The notes under the pieces were generated by a model. That model saw only the letters and a list, made by a program, of their open reading frames with translations. It ran no database searches and was not told the DNA's origin. Shown piece by piece: positions 7,526 to 14,871 of a stretch of DNA of 64,000 nt. Every line of letters begins with the position of its first letter. Positions within the stretch are counted from its first letter, which is position 1. The stretch spans positions 141,893 through 205,892 of the forward strand of contig NZ_HE610999.1 in assembly GCF_000285555.1 (NCBI RefSeq), read 5' to 3'. The DNA comes from Kurthia massiliensis. Lineage in GTDB: Bacteria > Bacillota > Bacilli > Bacillales_A > Planococcaceae. Made by a program: the position numbers and the translations under genes.

Positions 7526-7840
7526 TTACACTGTTTGACGAATAAAATCAATTAATGCATCTTTTGGCATAAAGCCCGCTGTTTTACCTTTTAATTGACC
7601 ATCCTTGAATACTAATAATGAAGGAATCGACATGATTTGGTATTTTGCAGCTGTTAATTGGTTTTGATCCACATTTACTTTTACAACCTTCACGACATTG
7701 CCAATTTCTGCATCCACTTGCTCTAATACTGGTGCAATCATTTTACATGGGCCACACCAAGCTGCCCAAAAGTCGACTAATACGACACCTTGTGAAATTT
7801 CTTGTGCAAAATTTGCATCTGTTGCATGGACTATTGCCAT
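7526..7840 (-). CDS. trxA: thioredoxin
   Basis: A 104-residue thioredoxin with the canonical WCGPC at about residues 28-32, 'VVLVDFWA' before it and the cis-Pro in 'IMSIPSLLVF'. Reduces disulfides and persulfides in the cytoplasm. It lies 3 bp downstream of the TlpA-like relic and ahead of the methyltransferase. This is probably an accessory copy beside a chromosomal trxA. Confidence 0.85.
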   Translation of the reverse strand: MAIVHATDANFAQEISQGVVLVDFWAAWCGPCKMIAPVLEQVDAEIGNVVKVVKVNVDQNQLTAAKYQIMSIPSLLVFKDGQLKGKTAGFMPKDALIDFIRQTV

Positions 7841-7843
7841 TGT

Positions 7844-8590
7844 TTATTCCTCCAATAATGATTGATATTTTTCCGTGAGCTTCCGTAATTGCTCTTCATT
7901 TACAGGTCCCACAATTCGCTCCAATTCTTCTCCGTGTTCATTTAGAAACACTGTCGTTGGAATAGAAAGAACTTGAAAGGCTGAACCTATGTCATCCGTT
8001 TCATCTAGTAAAATTGGATACGTCACGTCGTACGTATCGATAAAATTCACGAGAGCTTCTGTACCTTTATCGCGCGCTGTTAAATTAATTCCGATTAGTG
8101 CTACATCTTCAGGTACATTTTCTGCAAAGCTTTGAAGATGTGGCATTTCTGCTTTACAAGGTGGACACCATGTAGCAAAAAAATTTACGATGGTTAACGA
8201 TCGCTGTTGTTCTGTTAAATGATAGTGTTCACCCGTCATTGTAGGCAAATCGATTACCTCTCGCGTAGTAGGCTCTATTTTTGATTCGATATCACCTAGC
8301 ATCATCGCCACTAAAATTAACACACCTGCTACACTTAGAATCTGAGCCTGTTTCTTTTTAGCATACACACTACCAATCACAATAAGTTGAAGTATTGTAA
8401 AACTCGAACTAAACCCATCTAACCAAATGAGCAAAAATAGTTGTCCTAATAAAACCCGCTCACTTTTATTTCGTTCAATTAGTACAAGTAGAATAGCCCA
8501 TAAACTGACAACAAGCTATTGTTCTTGAAAGGCGCAATAAATGAGCTGAAAAATCGTCACTAATCCAGCCCAGTACAGCCAGCTATCTTC
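7844..8590 (-). pseudogene. truncated membrane thiol-disulfide reductase (TlpA/ResA-like)
   Basis: The 3' part encodes a periplasm-facing thioredoxin domain with WCPPC, 'LPTMTGEHYHL' before it and 'VLSIPTTVFLNEHGEE' after it. Upstream the frame continues into several hydrophobic stretches ('WLYWAGLVTIFQLIYCAF', 'LVVSLWAILLVLIERN') with a TAG at 8516-8518. The 5' end is gone, replaced by the start of another gene at 8595. An in-frame ATG at 8434 lies inside a membrane segment. Probably a non-functional relic, although the soluble domain is intact. Confidence 0.65.
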
Positions 8591-8594
8591 CCAA

Positions 8595-8657
8595 ACGAAT
8601 ACTTGTCGCTGCCGAGGCACCGCCAGCAACTCCACCAATAATGACTACTTTTTTCAC
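8595..8657 (-). pseudogene. first 21 codons of a CoA-disulfide-reductase-like flavoprotein
   Basis: GTG 8657 behind GGAGGAG begins V/M-KKVVIIGGVAGGASAAT, the Rossmann FAD-binding start of pyridine-nucleotide-disulfide (CoA-disulfide) reductases. The frame stops after about 23 codons, where it meets the TlpA-like relic; the rest of the gene was deleted. Such reductases are frequent members of CstR regulons. Confidence 0.65.
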
Positions 8658-8714
8658 TTGAAACTCCTCCATTAACTATAAAAGATTATTTCTTAACTTA
8701 CTTAGATACACAAT

Positions 8715-8730
8715 ATACCCTAATGGGTAT
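8715..8730. promoter_or_regulatory. CstR-type operator (copy 4)
   Basis: ATACCCTAATGGGTAT, perfect 6-bp arms, 57 bp upstream of the reductase relic. The best-preserved operator of the left cluster. Confidence 0.65.
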
Positions 8731-8846
8731 AAAGTCAACGCCATTTTTCTGTAGAAATTACTTTAATCCTGCTTAACAAAATTTCCCTCTACGTTTTCTA
8801 TTAAATAAAAGGATTTTCTTTATTGTTGTTGAATCATAATGTTAGC

Positions 8847-8884
8847 TAGTTAACTATTGATTTACATGCATTTATAGTTAACTA
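8847..8884. promoter_or_regulatory. paired 10-bp palindromes upstream of the coiled-coil gene
   Basis: TAGTTAACTA occurs at 8847-8856 and 8875-8884, 28 bp centre to centre, ahead of the gene at 8912. The layout suggests an operator, perhaps for that gene's own DNA-binding-like product. Confidence 0.4.
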
Positions 8885-8911
8885 TTTCTAATCAATTTGT
8901 AAGGGATTCAA

Positions 8912-9298
8912 ATGGCAGATAAAACATTTGGCTTTAAAGTAACAGATGAAGTATATGAAAAGGCAAAGCTCCTCATTGAAACAAGCGGGCTTTCTAGTCG
9001 TGACTGGTTTGAAAACGCTCTTGCTACGTATGAAGTAAAGGCACTGCAAACAAACGCACCTGAATACACACGTGATTTAAACGAGCTTAAGCTTCATACG
9101 ACTCGTATTTATGAGCTTGTCGTGAATATGGTGCAGCAATCGATGTACTTCAAGGATCAAGCTGTACGTGAAATATCGGAGCAGCTTGAAAAGAAAGAAC
9201 AGCTACTTGCCGAGCTTCAGGAAAAGCTACAAGCAACAAAGCAATCTGTACAAACCCTACAAGCTGATAAAGATGAGCTAATAGCGATTCAAGCCTAG
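8912..9298 (+). CDS. coiled-coil plasmid protein, N-terminal part
   Basis: A 128-residue protein whose first 45 residues ('FGFKVTDEVYEKAKLLIETSGLSSRDWF') resemble a ribbon-helix-helix or small helical DNA-binding unit, followed by long heptad helices. The frame ends at TAG 9296-9298, and the next frame continues the coiled coil at once. Restoring one base near 9294 would join them into one protein of about 295 residues, reminiscent in layout of KfrA-type plasmid proteins. Either it is split by a 1-nt deletion, or it is two coupled genes. Confidence 0.55.
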   Translation: MADKTFGFKVTDEVYEKAKLLIETSGLSSRDWFENALATYEVKALQTNAPEYTRDLNELKLHTTRIYELVVNMVQQSMYFKDQAVREISEQLEKKEQLLAELQEKLQATKQSVQTLQADKDELIAIQA

Positions 9299-9801
9299 TG
9301 CTCGATGAAGCCCGCACAGCCATTGAAAACATCCAGCTCCTAATCGCTGAATACAAGGATAAAAATGATTCCTTAACGGGACTGGTGACGAAGTATCAAA
9401 GCTATGCAGAGGAAAATGAACAGTTGAAGGTGGCATTTGCTGAGGAAAAAGAGTTTCTACTCACAACTGTTACTACTGAAAAGCAACAACTTGAACAGGC
9501 ATTAACGACTGCCACAAATGAATCAAAAGCTAATGAAGCGAAAGCCACTGAGCTTGAAAAAGCGTTAGGCGAGGAAAAAGCGAAAGGTGAGCAAGCGACT
9601 GTCCTTTTACAAGAACGCCATGAGCTTGCGTTAGAGCGTGCCATTGTGAAGGCTAAACGTGAATACCAGGAGAAATTACAAGCTCAGCTCGATACATACA
9701 ACACACGTATTACAGAGCTTCAGGCTGAAAACGATCGTATTCGTGCGTTCTATGAAAATCGTTTAGAAGAGCTTTTGAAATCGAATGAGAAAAAGAAGTA
9801 A
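9298..9801 (+). CDS. coiled-coil plasmid protein, C-terminal part
   Basis: A 167-residue, almost wholly coiled-coil protein rich in E, K and A. Its GTG at 9298-9300 shares one base with the TAG of the previous frame, and no separate ribosome site is visible. It is most likely the C-terminal half of the protein started at 8912, made separately only if TAGTG re-initiation works. Confidence 0.45.
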   Translation: MLDEARTAIENIQLLIAEYKDKNDSLTGLVTKYQSYAEENEQLKVAFAEEKEFLLTTVTTEKQQLEQALTTATNESKANEAKATELEKALGEEKAKGEQATVLLQERHELALERAIVKAKREYQEKLQAQLDTYNTRITELQAENDRIRAFYENRLEELLKSNEKKK

Positions 9802-9820
9802 GTTTTAGGAGGACACAATC

Positions 9821-10062
9821 ATGAAATCAACTGGTATCGTACGCAAAGTCGATGAATTAGGGCGTATCGTTATCCCAATGGAGCTACGCAGAACGCTTGA
9901 AATCAACGAAAAAGACCCTGTTGAAATTTTCGTCGAAGGTGAGGAAATCATTCTATGAAAGTTCGTTTCGAATGCTGCATGCATCGTAACAGGAGAAATT
10001 ACGCCAGATAATTTTACTTTATTTAATCACATCACACTTTCGCCAAAGGGAGCTGAAAGCCT
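9821..10062 (+). pseudogene. AbrB-family regulator with opal stop
   Basis: ATG 9821 behind AGGAGG begins MKSTGIVRKVDELGRIVIP, an AbrB/SpoVT DNA-binding domain. TGA at 9956-9958 interrupts the frame after 'EEIIL', and 'KFVSNAACIVTGEITPDNF' continues as the AbrB C-terminal domain. A single C-to-T change from CGA would explain the stop. The end runs in frame into an IS3 OrfB fragment. The N-terminal 45-residue domain could still be made. Confidence 0.7.
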
Positions 10063-10180
10063 AGCGGATTTACATACACTTGTATTAGAGTATATGAATC
10101 ATTACAACCATACAAGAAAGCAATAGACATTAAAAAAGATGACTCCGGCAAGTTACCGAAGTCATCTCATCACAGCCTAA
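10062..10180 (+). pseudogene. IS3-family OrfB C-terminal remnant
   Basis: In frame with the AbrB relic, 'VLEYMNHYNHTRKQ' then TAG (10124-10126) then TLKKMTPASYRSHL-ITA and TAA (10178-10180). 'YNH.R.QW.LKKMTP..YR.HL' is the usual OrfB end, so the TAG replaces a Trp codon. The catalytic core is absent. Confidence 0.65.
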
Positions 10181-10205
10181 GAACTAGCTACATCGTTTTT
10201 TATTA

Positions 10206-10233
10206 AACTGTCTACAAAATAGGGTTCAGTTCA
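10206..10233 (+). repeat. IS3-type right terminal repeat
   Basis: CTGTCTACAAAATAGGGTTC running into AGTTCA, 26 bp after the OrfB relic stop; its GGGTTCAGTTCA terminus matches the mini-element at 3249-3308. Confidence 0.55.
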
Positions 10234-10248
10234 GAACAGAGATGCTTA

Positions 10249-10731
10249 TTAAATAGTTCTGTTCTTATATTTATTTAATATTTCGTCTGGAATATGACAA
10301 TAATCATTCGGACATCTAGCTAATCTATCTTGATGTTCTTCTGCACTTCTTACATAGTTTTTAAGCGGTAATACTTCAACAACTATAAGGTCATGATCTT
10401 CTCTATTACTAAGAAACGCCTTTGCTTCTTTTAAATGTTCAGGATTTTCACTATATATCCCTGTTCTATATTTTTCTCCAACGTCTTCTCCTTGTTTATT
10501 CAAACTGTATGGATCAATGATTTCAAATAGATAATCCATTAATTCCGTAATTGATACAACTGTCGGATCGAATCCCGTCTTTACACATTCAGCGTAGCCA
10601 TCGTAATCCCCTTCAAGAGTATGGCTCGTTCCATTAGCTCTTCCTGCTTCTGTAAACTTAACACCCGGTAAAGTTTTGATAAAAGCTTGAACTCCCCATA
10701 AACAGCCACCTGCAATATATACTATTTCCAT
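10249..10731 (-). CDS. msrA: peptide methionine (S)-S-oxide reductase
   Basis: A 160-residue MsrA. The catalytic motif near residue 9 is GGCLWG (usually GCFWG), with Cys10 as nucleophile, followed by the 'YAECVKTGFDP' and 'EKYRTGIYS' blocks. It repairs oxidised methionine using thioredoxin. The Phe-to-Leu change in the motif and the Cys residues near the end ('RCPNDYCHIP') suggest a divergent accessory paralogue. It stands alone, and its 3' end overlaps an AGAACAGA/TTCTGTTCT fold-back. Confidence 0.8.
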   Translation of the reverse strand: MEIVYIAGGCLWGVQAFIKTLPGVKFTEAGRANGTSHTLEGDYDGYAECVKTGFDPTVVSITELMDYLFEIIDPYSLNKQGEDVGEKYRTGIYSENPEHLKEAKAFLSNREDHDLIVVEVLPLKNYVRSAEEHQDRLARCPNDYCHIPDEILNKYKNRTI

Positions 10732-10892
10732 ATTTTCACCTCTATAAATGTGTCATTTATTTTATAAAACTGATGCAATTTTAAAGTAGCAGTTCTAACC
10801 GACCGCTTTTTCAAAAGGAGATGCCTACATACCCAAATTTTTGCGAGAAGAAATTTGGAGCCACGTCTTAGCTAAAGTGAAATTCCAACTAA

Positions 10893-10928
10893 AAATACCG
10901 GTGTATCAATTATACGCCGGCATTTTAC
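10893..10928 (-). terminator. terminator of the GNAT gene
   Basis: GCCGGCGTAT / ATACACCGGT stem with flanking A and T runs, downstream of the gene at 10967-11236. Confidence 0.65.
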
Positions 10929-10966
10929 ATAGATGAAGGCTCAACAAATGCCTTCCTTCTTCTATG

Positions 10967-11236
10967 TTAAGCTTCTACATTCACATCATCGTACTTTGTA
11001 TCTTCAAATTTCTTCACGACATACGGGCAAATGGCTTTCATTTTATACCCTTTTTCGCGTGCATAATCAGCTGCTGCATCTACAAGTTTTCCAGCAATCC
11101 CTTGACCACGTAACGACTCATCTGTGTACGTACCTGTCACTTGCATCACGTTATCTTCTAATGTCCAGACGATGCGAGCGATACTCTCACCATCTTTCAA
11201 TAACTCATATCCTCGATCTGTTAATTCAAAATTCAT
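10967..11236 (-). CDS. small GNAT-like acetyltransferase (YjdJ type)
   Basis: An 89-residue single-domain N-acetyltransferase of the compact YjdJ type: 'VTGTYTDESLRGQGIAGKLV' carries the R/Q-x-x-G-x-G/A acetyl-CoA loop and 'KAICPYVVKKFE' closes the fold. Substrate unknown. ATG 11236 follows GTGAGGTGAT, preferred over the in-frame GTG at 11245, which lies inside that ribosome site. Confidence 0.75.
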   Translation of the reverse strand: MNFELTDRGYELLKDGESIARIVWTLEDNVMQVTGTYTDESLRGQGIAGKLVDAAADYAREKGYKMKAICPYVVKKFEDTKYDDVNVEA

Positions 11237-11331
11237 CGTTATCACCTCACTACAACTGTACCATATAAATGCATGCGACTATTGTATTTTGCCTCCATTA
11301 TCCGCTACAATATGGTCAATAGCATGAAAGG

Positions 11332-11553
11332 ATGATGGCTATGGAGCAAATCGAACTATATGAGCTTCTGGAACATTTAGATGATATCGCCATCATTGAG
11401 CGCGACGTTCATACACTTACATACGGGCAAGAAATTAAAACGCAAACAATTACCGTACGCCGTTTTAAATTTTTCGAACTCGAAACCCACTCATATCACG
11501 AAGCATTTACGACAATTGATAACTTACTCGAATTTGTACGTAAATTTTGCTAG
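11332..11553 (+). CDS. unknown 73-residue protein
   Basis: A small soluble acidic protein starting MMAMEQIELYELLEHLDDI behind GAAAGG. No motif recognised. It precedes two other small unknown genes in the same direction (11683, 12223). Confidence 0.5.
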   Translation: MMAMEQIELYELLEHLDDIAIIERDVHTLTYGQEIKTQTITVRRFKFFELETHSYHEAFTTIDNLLEFVRKFC

Positions 11554-11682
11554 TTATATTGCTTGCACATTTAGGAAAAAATCGTTAAAATTAAATAATT
11601 GTTAACGCATTGGTCGGTGTATAGTCAGTTGGATTCCAGCTGACTTTTTCTATGATTAAAATAACGTAAAGGAGGTTTTGTC

Positions 11683-12132
11683 TTGGGCTCTTTAGATTTA
11701 GAAATGTATTTTGAACAACCTGTTTTGACTGGACAATTAAATTCGTTGCAATTGCATGATTTAGAAGATTTTCAGCTATATACATGTACACCAGATCTTG
11801 CGATTCAACGCGATTTTTCCCATAATGCAGTATTATACATTGATGAAGTTTTAAACATGCCAAAGCAGGAAGATCTCACGCTTCTTCCTCTTTACGAGCA
11901 AGCATACTTAGAAACAATGGAAAAACATTGTAACGTACTTGCTCACTACAAAACGACGACCGTTGAAGGTCATACATTGTTTCAAGTATCCGTAGCAGTA
12001 CCTACTGAAGACGATGCTTACGTTTCAACAATCGTTGCAGAAGCGGCTGCAATGCGCGATTTCATTTTATCAGAAACGTTGTATACTTTCCGTCGTAAAC
12101 AAATTCGTTTACGGAACGTTGTCCACAACTAA
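11683..12132 (+). CDS. unknown 149-residue protein
   Basis: Starts at TTG 11683 behind a very strong AAAGGAGG. Soluble, without transmembrane segments or known motif; its second half ('FQVSVAVPTEDDAYVSTIV') has an alternating pattern typical of beta strands. A strong terminator follows at 12136. The ribosome site and terminator make it a real expressed gene; function unknown. Confidence 0.65.
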   Translation: MGSLDLEMYFEQPVLTGQLNSLQLHDLEDFQLYTCTPDLAIQRDFSHNAVLYIDEVLNMPKQEDLTLLPLYEQAYLETMEKHCNVLAHYKTTTVEGHTLFQVSVAVPTEDDAYVSTIVAEAAAMRDFILSETLYTFRRKQIRLRNVVHN

Positions 12133-12135
12133 AAT

Positions 12136-12173
12136 AAAACAAGTCTGCTGAACCTATCAGCAGACTTGTTTTA
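12136..12173. terminator. bidirectional terminator
   Basis: AAAACAAGTCTGCTG and CAGCAGACTTGTTTTA form a near-perfect stem of about 15 bp flanked by A and T runs. Confidence 0.85.
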
Positions 12174-12181
12174 TGTATACA

Positions 12182-12205
12182 TATAAACTTGTTTACATTT
12201 TTACA
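12182..12205. repeat. TTTACA/TGTAAA palindrome family, site a
   Basis: TATAAACTTGTTTACA followed by TTTTTACA: leftmost member of the dispersed family around rep/par. Confidence 0.4.
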
Positions 12206-12222
12206 GAAAGGAGTCGTTTTTT

Positions 12223-12447
12223 ATGGCTTATAATAGCTTTATGCTCGACTTTACAGAAACGATTCACATTTTAAGTGCTTTCCATCGCGATTTATGTGAT
12301 CTACCGATTTCTCAAGGTGAAATTTTACGCCTATTGAAAGAACTCGATCGTAATCCATATTCACCTGATGGCGGTTTATTACAAACTGCTGCACAGTTCG
12401 ATTACTTAGAACAATTGATGAATTATCCTCATACTTATAAGCGTTAA
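12223..12447 (+). CDS. unknown 74-residue protein
   Basis: A soluble, mostly helical protein ('ETIHILSAFHRDLCDL', 'GEILRLLKELDRNPYSP') starting at ATG 12223 behind AAAGGAG. No family recognised. Good start signals and a following repeat/terminator support a real gene. Confidence 0.55.
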   Translation: MAYNSFMLDFTETIHILSAFHRDLCDLPISQGEILRLLKELDRNPYSPDGGLLQTAAQFDYLEQLMNYPHTYKR

Positions 12448-12453
12448 TATAAT

Positions 12454-12583
12454 GAGGCTGGGACAAAACATTTCATTTTCCTTTTTTAGCGTTCGCAACA
12501 AAAAACCGGAACCGTGCCACAGCGCGATTCCGGTTTTTTTATGCTCATTTAAGATGGTGTTTTTATACTTATGTCCCAGCCTC
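12454..12583. repeat. 'gaggctgggac' inverted-repeat element
   Basis: GAGGCTGGGACA at the left faces TGTCCCAGCCTC at the right, 130 bp overall, enclosing a GC-rich terminator. Elements with these ends are frequent in Bacillales genomes between convergent genes. A degenerate relative seems to lie at about 27590-27715. Confidence 0.6.
12502..12540. terminator. terminator inside the repeat element
   Basis: AAAACCGGAA(T/C)CG-type stem with CGATTCCGGTTTTTTT; works in both directions. Confidence 0.75.
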
Positions 12584-13049
12584 TTTTTTTAATACGCAAA
12601 ACGCTCTTTTTCCTGATTGTTTTGCTTTATATACCGCAGCATCTGCTCTAGCAAACAACGTCTCAAAACAGTCATTTTCTACACTTATCGCGATGCCCAT
12701 GCTAGTCGACAATTGTAATATTACGTCTTTATGTTTAATGGATAAACCATGAATGCATGAAAATAATTGTTCAAACAAGTTCATAACTGCCTCCTACTGA
12801 TGCATCACAATGACAAATTCTTCACCACTATAGCGACACATAAAACTGTTATCTGGCAATTTTTCTTCGATACATGCCGAGCATTTATTGTGTGAAACAT
12901 TTTATCGCATCATCATATGCGGTAATCTTTATAAATTCGTCATAAAGCGCTTTGAATTTTGTCAAATTCTCTTCTATCTCACTATGATGTACAGCCGTTC
13001 GTAAATCTTCAAATTGCGCTTTTAATGTAGCTAGTACGATCATATTCAT
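12569..13049 (-). pseudogene. decayed GGDEF (diguanylate cyclase-like) gene
   Basis: From ATG 13049 a 54-residue frame ends in 'ITAYDDAIKCFTQ', which aligns with the 'h-DxLT-LxNR' start of GGDEF domains. After TAA (12885-12887) and missing sequence, another frame gives 'RYSGEEFVIVMHQ', TAG (12794-12796), then 'LSTSMGIAISVEND' and 'ARADAAVYKAKQSGKRAF', the GGDEF C-terminus. The signature loop reads SGEEF. With at least two stops and a deleted middle, it is non-functional. Confidence 0.65.
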
Positions 13050-13097
13050 CCCTCTTCTCAAAAAAGTTCATTTTTCTTTTTCCTATTTTCGAAAAAA

Positions 13098-13123
13098 TGA
13101 AACTTTTCTAGTACCTGTTCGTA
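13098..13123 (+). promoter_or_regulatory. ECF sigma-W-type promoter of the ter cluster
   Basis: TGAAAC at 13098-13103, exactly 16 bp, then CGTA at 13120-13123: the classic Bacillus sigma-W pattern, about 60 bp upstream of the first TerD gene. The homologous yceCDEFGHI operon of B. subtilis is known to be under ECF sigma factors and sigma-B. Confidence 0.75.
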
Positions 13124-13131
13124 TTAATTAA

Positions 13132-13145
13132 AGACTAGTCTTTAC
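13132..13145. promoter_or_regulatory. 14-bp palindrome after the sigma-W promoter
   Basis: AAAGACTAGTCTTT, perfect, just downstream of the expected start of transcription; possible operator. Confidence 0.4.
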
Positions 13146-13181
13146 TAGCACATTTCCATTTATAAGGATGGTGAACATTTG

Positions 13182-13793
13182 ATGGGTATCAATCTTCAAA
13201 AGGGTCAACGCGTTGACTTAACAAAAGGCAATGCTGGTTTAAGCCGTATTCAAGTTGGTTTAGGCTGGGACCCTGCTCAAAAAGCGAGTGGCGGTGGGTT
13301 TTTAGGTAGCCTATTCGGTGGTGGCGGTAAGCAAGCAAACATCGACTGTGATGCTTCTGTCATTATGTTGCAAGACGATCACGTTCGTTCTAAAAACGAC
13401 GTCGTATACTTTGGTAACCTCAAAAGTCAAAATGGTGCGATTCAGCACTCTGGTGACAATTTAACAGGTGACGGCGATGGTGACGATGAAGTAATCACAA
13501 TCGATTTAAGCAGCATCCCACAAGAATATAATCGTCTCGTATTCGTCGTAAACATTTACGATGCGATTAACCGCAAGCAACATTTTGGCATGATTCAAAA
13601 TGCGTACATTCGCGTCTTGAATGGAAATAGCCATGAAGAATTAATTCGCTATAACTTAACGGACGATTACTCTGGTAACACAACGCTTGTTACTGGTGAA
13701 ATTTATCGTCACGGTACAGAATGGAAGTTTGCTGCAATCGGCAATGGCACAAATGATGCCAATTTAAGCGCCGTTATCGCAAGTTATAAATAA
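13182..13793 (+). CDS. TerD-family stress protein with glycine-rich insert
   Basis: A 203-residue TerD/TerE protein: N-terminal 'LQKGQRVDLTKGN', 'VGLGWDP', Ca-binding acidic stretch 'DNLTGDGDGDDE' and C-terminal 'TGEIYRHGTEWKFAAIG'. TerD domains bind calcium and belong to tellurite/phage/envelope-stress clusters. This one has a Gly/Phe-rich insert ('GGGFLGSLFGGGGKQ', about residues 38-52), as in the YceC type. ATG 13182 is preferred over the adjacent TTG 13179. Confidence 0.85.
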   Translation: MGINLQKGQRVDLTKGNAGLSRIQVGLGWDPAQKASGGGFLGSLFGGGGKQANIDCDASVIMLQDDHVRSKNDVVYFGNLKSQNGAIQHSGDNLTGDGDGDDEVITIDLSSIPQEYNRLVFVVNIYDAINRKQHFGMIQNAYIRVLNGNSHEELIRYNLTDDYSGNTTLVTGEIYRHGTEWKFAAIGNGTNDANLSAVIASYK

Positions 13794-13805
13794 GGGGGAA
13801 TTAAA

Positions 13806-14387
13806 ATGGGGATTTCATTACAAAAAGGTCAAAAAGTTGATTTAACAAAAGGCAACCCAGGTTTATCAAACATTATCGTAGGTCTTGGTTGGGATACAAA
13901 TAAATACGATGGCGGTCAAAACTTTGACTTAGACTCATCAGTATTTTTATTAAACGAAGCAAGCAAAGTAGATGATCCTGCAAACTTCATCTTCTATAAC
14001 AACACAATCGGCGGTAACGGTTCAGTTGAGCACTCTGGTGACAACTTAACAGGTGAAGGCGATGGCGACGATGAAACAGTAAAAGTGGATCTTCAAAACG
14101 TCCCACAAAACGTCAGCCGTATCGCATTCACAGTAACAATTCACGAAGCAGACTCACGCGGTCAAAACTTCGGTATGGTATCAAACTCATACATCCGTAT
14201 CGTTGATGCAAACTCAAACGAAGAATTAATTCGCTACGATTTAGGAGAAGACTTCTCTATCGAAACAGCAATCGTTGTTGGTGAATTATACCGTCACGGT
14301 GGCGAGTGGAAATTTAACGCAGTAGGCGCTGGTTACCAAGGTGGCTTAGCTGCACTTGCGACAGATTACGGTCTAGATGTAAACTAA
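13806..14387 (+). CDS. TerD-family stress protein
   Basis: A 193-residue TerD protein without the Gly-rich insert, starting 12 bp after the previous gene behind AAGGGGGAA. It has '[10 protein letters not shown]', '[12 protein letters not shown]' and '[24 protein letters not shown]', the YceD/YceE form. Same sigma-W-type transcript, ended by the terminator at 14400. The protein of B. subtilis is induced by envelope stress. Confidence 0.9.
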   Translation: MGISLQKGQKVDLTKGNPGLSNIIVGLGWDTNKYDGGQNFDLDSSVFLLNEASKVDDPANFIFYNNTIGGNGSVEHSGDNLTGEGDGDDETVKVDLQNVPQNVSRIAFTVTIHEADSRGQNFGMVSNSYIRIVDANSNEELIRYDLGEDFSIETAIVVGELYRHGGEWKFNAVGAGYQGGLAALATDYGLDVN

Positions 14388-14399
14388 TTTCCCTACCTT

Positions 14400-14433
14400 T
14401 AAGATACTTGCTGATTTCAGTAAGTATCTTTTT
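14400..14433 (+). terminator. terminator after terD genes
   Basis: AAGATACTTGCTG / CAGTAAGTATCTTTTTT stem and T run. Confidence 0.8.
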
Positions 14434-14514
14434 TACATACTAGATGAATCTCAAAATCTCATTTTTATGTCTGATGTGCACATTATGTGGATAGTATTTC
14501 CACGTATGTTTCTC

Positions 14515-14772
14515 ATTTTATCATTTCTTCTTGGATATTCGTGAGTGGACTTGTCCATCTTGTGATACGACACTAGACCGCGACATCAATGCAAGTCAAA
14601 ATATTTTAGCTGAAGGACTAAGCATGTTACACCAACAACCGTAGGGACTACGGGGCTCGCCTACTCAAAAAGTGAAGCCGCTGCTTCGAGCAAGTGGAAA
14701 CAAGCAAGCACTATTCGTAGGAATCTCCCACTTCAAGCATGTTCGAAGAACGGCTAAGTGGGGGTAGTTCAA
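14515..14772 (+). mobile_element. IS200/IS605 tnpB 3' remnant with right end
   Basis: A plus frame reads [23 protein letters not shown] and ends at TAG 14641-14643: the zinc-finger half and RuvC-III motif (DRDIN) of TnpB. It is followed by the typical right-end fold of this family, closing AGTGGGGGTAGTTCAA near 14757-14772. Everything upstream of the last about 40 codons is gone. It sits between terD and yceG, where B. subtilis has a TerC gene (yceF). Confidence 0.65.
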
Positions 14773-14871
14773 TTTCAAAATCCCAAAAATATGCGCGATG
14801 TACCCACAAAGATTAAATGAGGTACTTCGTGGTACAGTAATATTAGAACGTATTAGAGAGGGGGCTAACAC

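Noticed and set aside
5818-10126. TAG recoded as tryptophan, since two TAGs stand where Trp is expected
   Set aside because: TAG ends normal genes in the window (for example 23-kb and 32-kb genes end in ordinary stops and TAG ends several ORFs at expected lengths), and nearby genes show deletions and a lost start, which fits decay.
10130-10168. Apparent terminator hairpin GATGACTCCGG / CCGAAGTCATC with a T run on the minus strand
   Set aside because: It falls within the recognisable OrfB end (KKMTPASYRSHL), so the fold is probably coincidental coding sequence.
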